Below, piece after piece: positions 63,471-64,000 of a stretch of 64,000 nt of DNA. Position numbers and translations under genes: made by a program. How positions within the stretch are numbered: the stretch's first letter is position 1; every line of letters starts with the position of its first letter. This DNA comes from Bedellia somnulentella (Eukaryota > Arthropoda > Insecta > Lepidoptera > Bedelliidae), in contig OY755177.1 of NCBI GenBank assembly GCA_963576735.1, positions 15,500,001 through 15,564,000 on the forward strand, read 5' to 3'. The notes under the pieces were generated by a model. That model had not been told where the DNA came from. It saw nothing but the letters and a program-made list of their open reading frames with translations, and made no database searches.

Positions 63471-64000
63471 AAGTCAATTTCTAATCATAGCAGTTAATTG
63501 ATTGATACACTACCATGAGATCGAAGAAAAAAGGGCTCTAATTAATTTGTTTTATTGTCAGATCAAACTTTTCTTAGAAATTGAACAATTTCATGAGGAA
63601 TTGGAAACATTTATTTTACTTGCATTTGAATTGAGTACATTACATAGCCTTAAGTAGTTTATTTATGAAAAATAGCATATTCGAACATTTAATTGGTTTA
63701 ATAAAACTGAGCTTAAAATATATCGGTTGAAACAATGAATCATGAGAAAATATTAGTTTTATTAACATTTAGGTGTCAATAGGTATGGATAAAACTCTCA
63801 ATAAACATTTTATTAAAATGCCAAAACATTGGTTTTAAACTATAATTTGCGCTATTTTTATAATTATTGATTGTATGTGATACAAAATACAATAATCATT
63901 GTGCATCAAAATATTTTTTATGCAATTTGTATTGTTAACAAAGCTATAATGTTTAAACTGTAAATTTATAATTCTCTATTTAGACATTAAAATAATATTA
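63471..64000. other. No feature seen
   Basis: AT-rich sequence without recognisable genes, repeats or RNA genes on either strand. Confidence 0.5.

Overview
The window looks like a stretch of a lepidopteran (moth or butterfly) nuclear genome. It is AT-rich, its host genes are split by introns with GT/AG borders, and it is packed with short interspersed repeats, foldback elements and relics of many transposon classes. The lepidopteran call is an inference from the repeat style and a cecropia-type mariner; the sequence proves only an insect-like eukaryote.

Host genes. Two conserved genes lie head to head. Mlx (bigmax in flies), a bHLH-zipper partner of Mondo/ChREBP-type factors, runs on the minus strand. 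Five exons can be placed between 10451 and 1211, and the 3' end lies off the left edge. FBXO28, an F-box substrate adaptor, runs on the plus strand from 14223 to 33620. All seven coding exons can be placed with matching phases, giving 463 codons. A long, nearly repeat-free stretch follows it (33.6-38.5 kb) and may be 3' UTR. A possible signal-peptide exon lies at 47052. A third large gene on the minus strand (57788-61881) encodes a 985-residue protein with a transposase-like D..D..E arrangement. It has one intron, which joins a 24-base first coding exon in frame to an unbroken 2.9-kb exon.

Mobile DNA. Two dominant short families recur throughout. Family A is about 240 bp, ends in a tail of ATGT/ATAC repeats and has about 20 copies or pieces. 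Family B is about 375 bp, tRNA-derived, and carries two CACGTG E-boxes in its best copies. Other elements are: an intact mariner (17052-18342); a hAT relic with an 8-bp target duplication (7970-9742); a piggyBac-type mini-element (546-652); a Harbinger-type MITE (46346-46568); a long-TIR element with an 8-9 bp duplication (38953-41044); a Helitron helicase relic (4701-6005); LINE pieces; a solo LTR (16198-16452) and an LTR-plus-leader fragment (30780-31246); two GC-rich TIR elements (3899-4238 and 11249-11712); and three copies of a foldback MITE (family C).

Right-hand region. From 52.5 to 57.06 kb a composite tandem-repeat array is split by a 3.75-kb TIR element. That element carries a hairpin SINE, a LINE endonuclease fragment with its own MITE insertion, and the 3' half of a DUF7869-like RNase-H-fold protein. 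The 985-residue gene follows immediately. Two unrelated-looking transposase-like proteins side by side, one degraded and one open and spliced, make this the most interesting part of the window.
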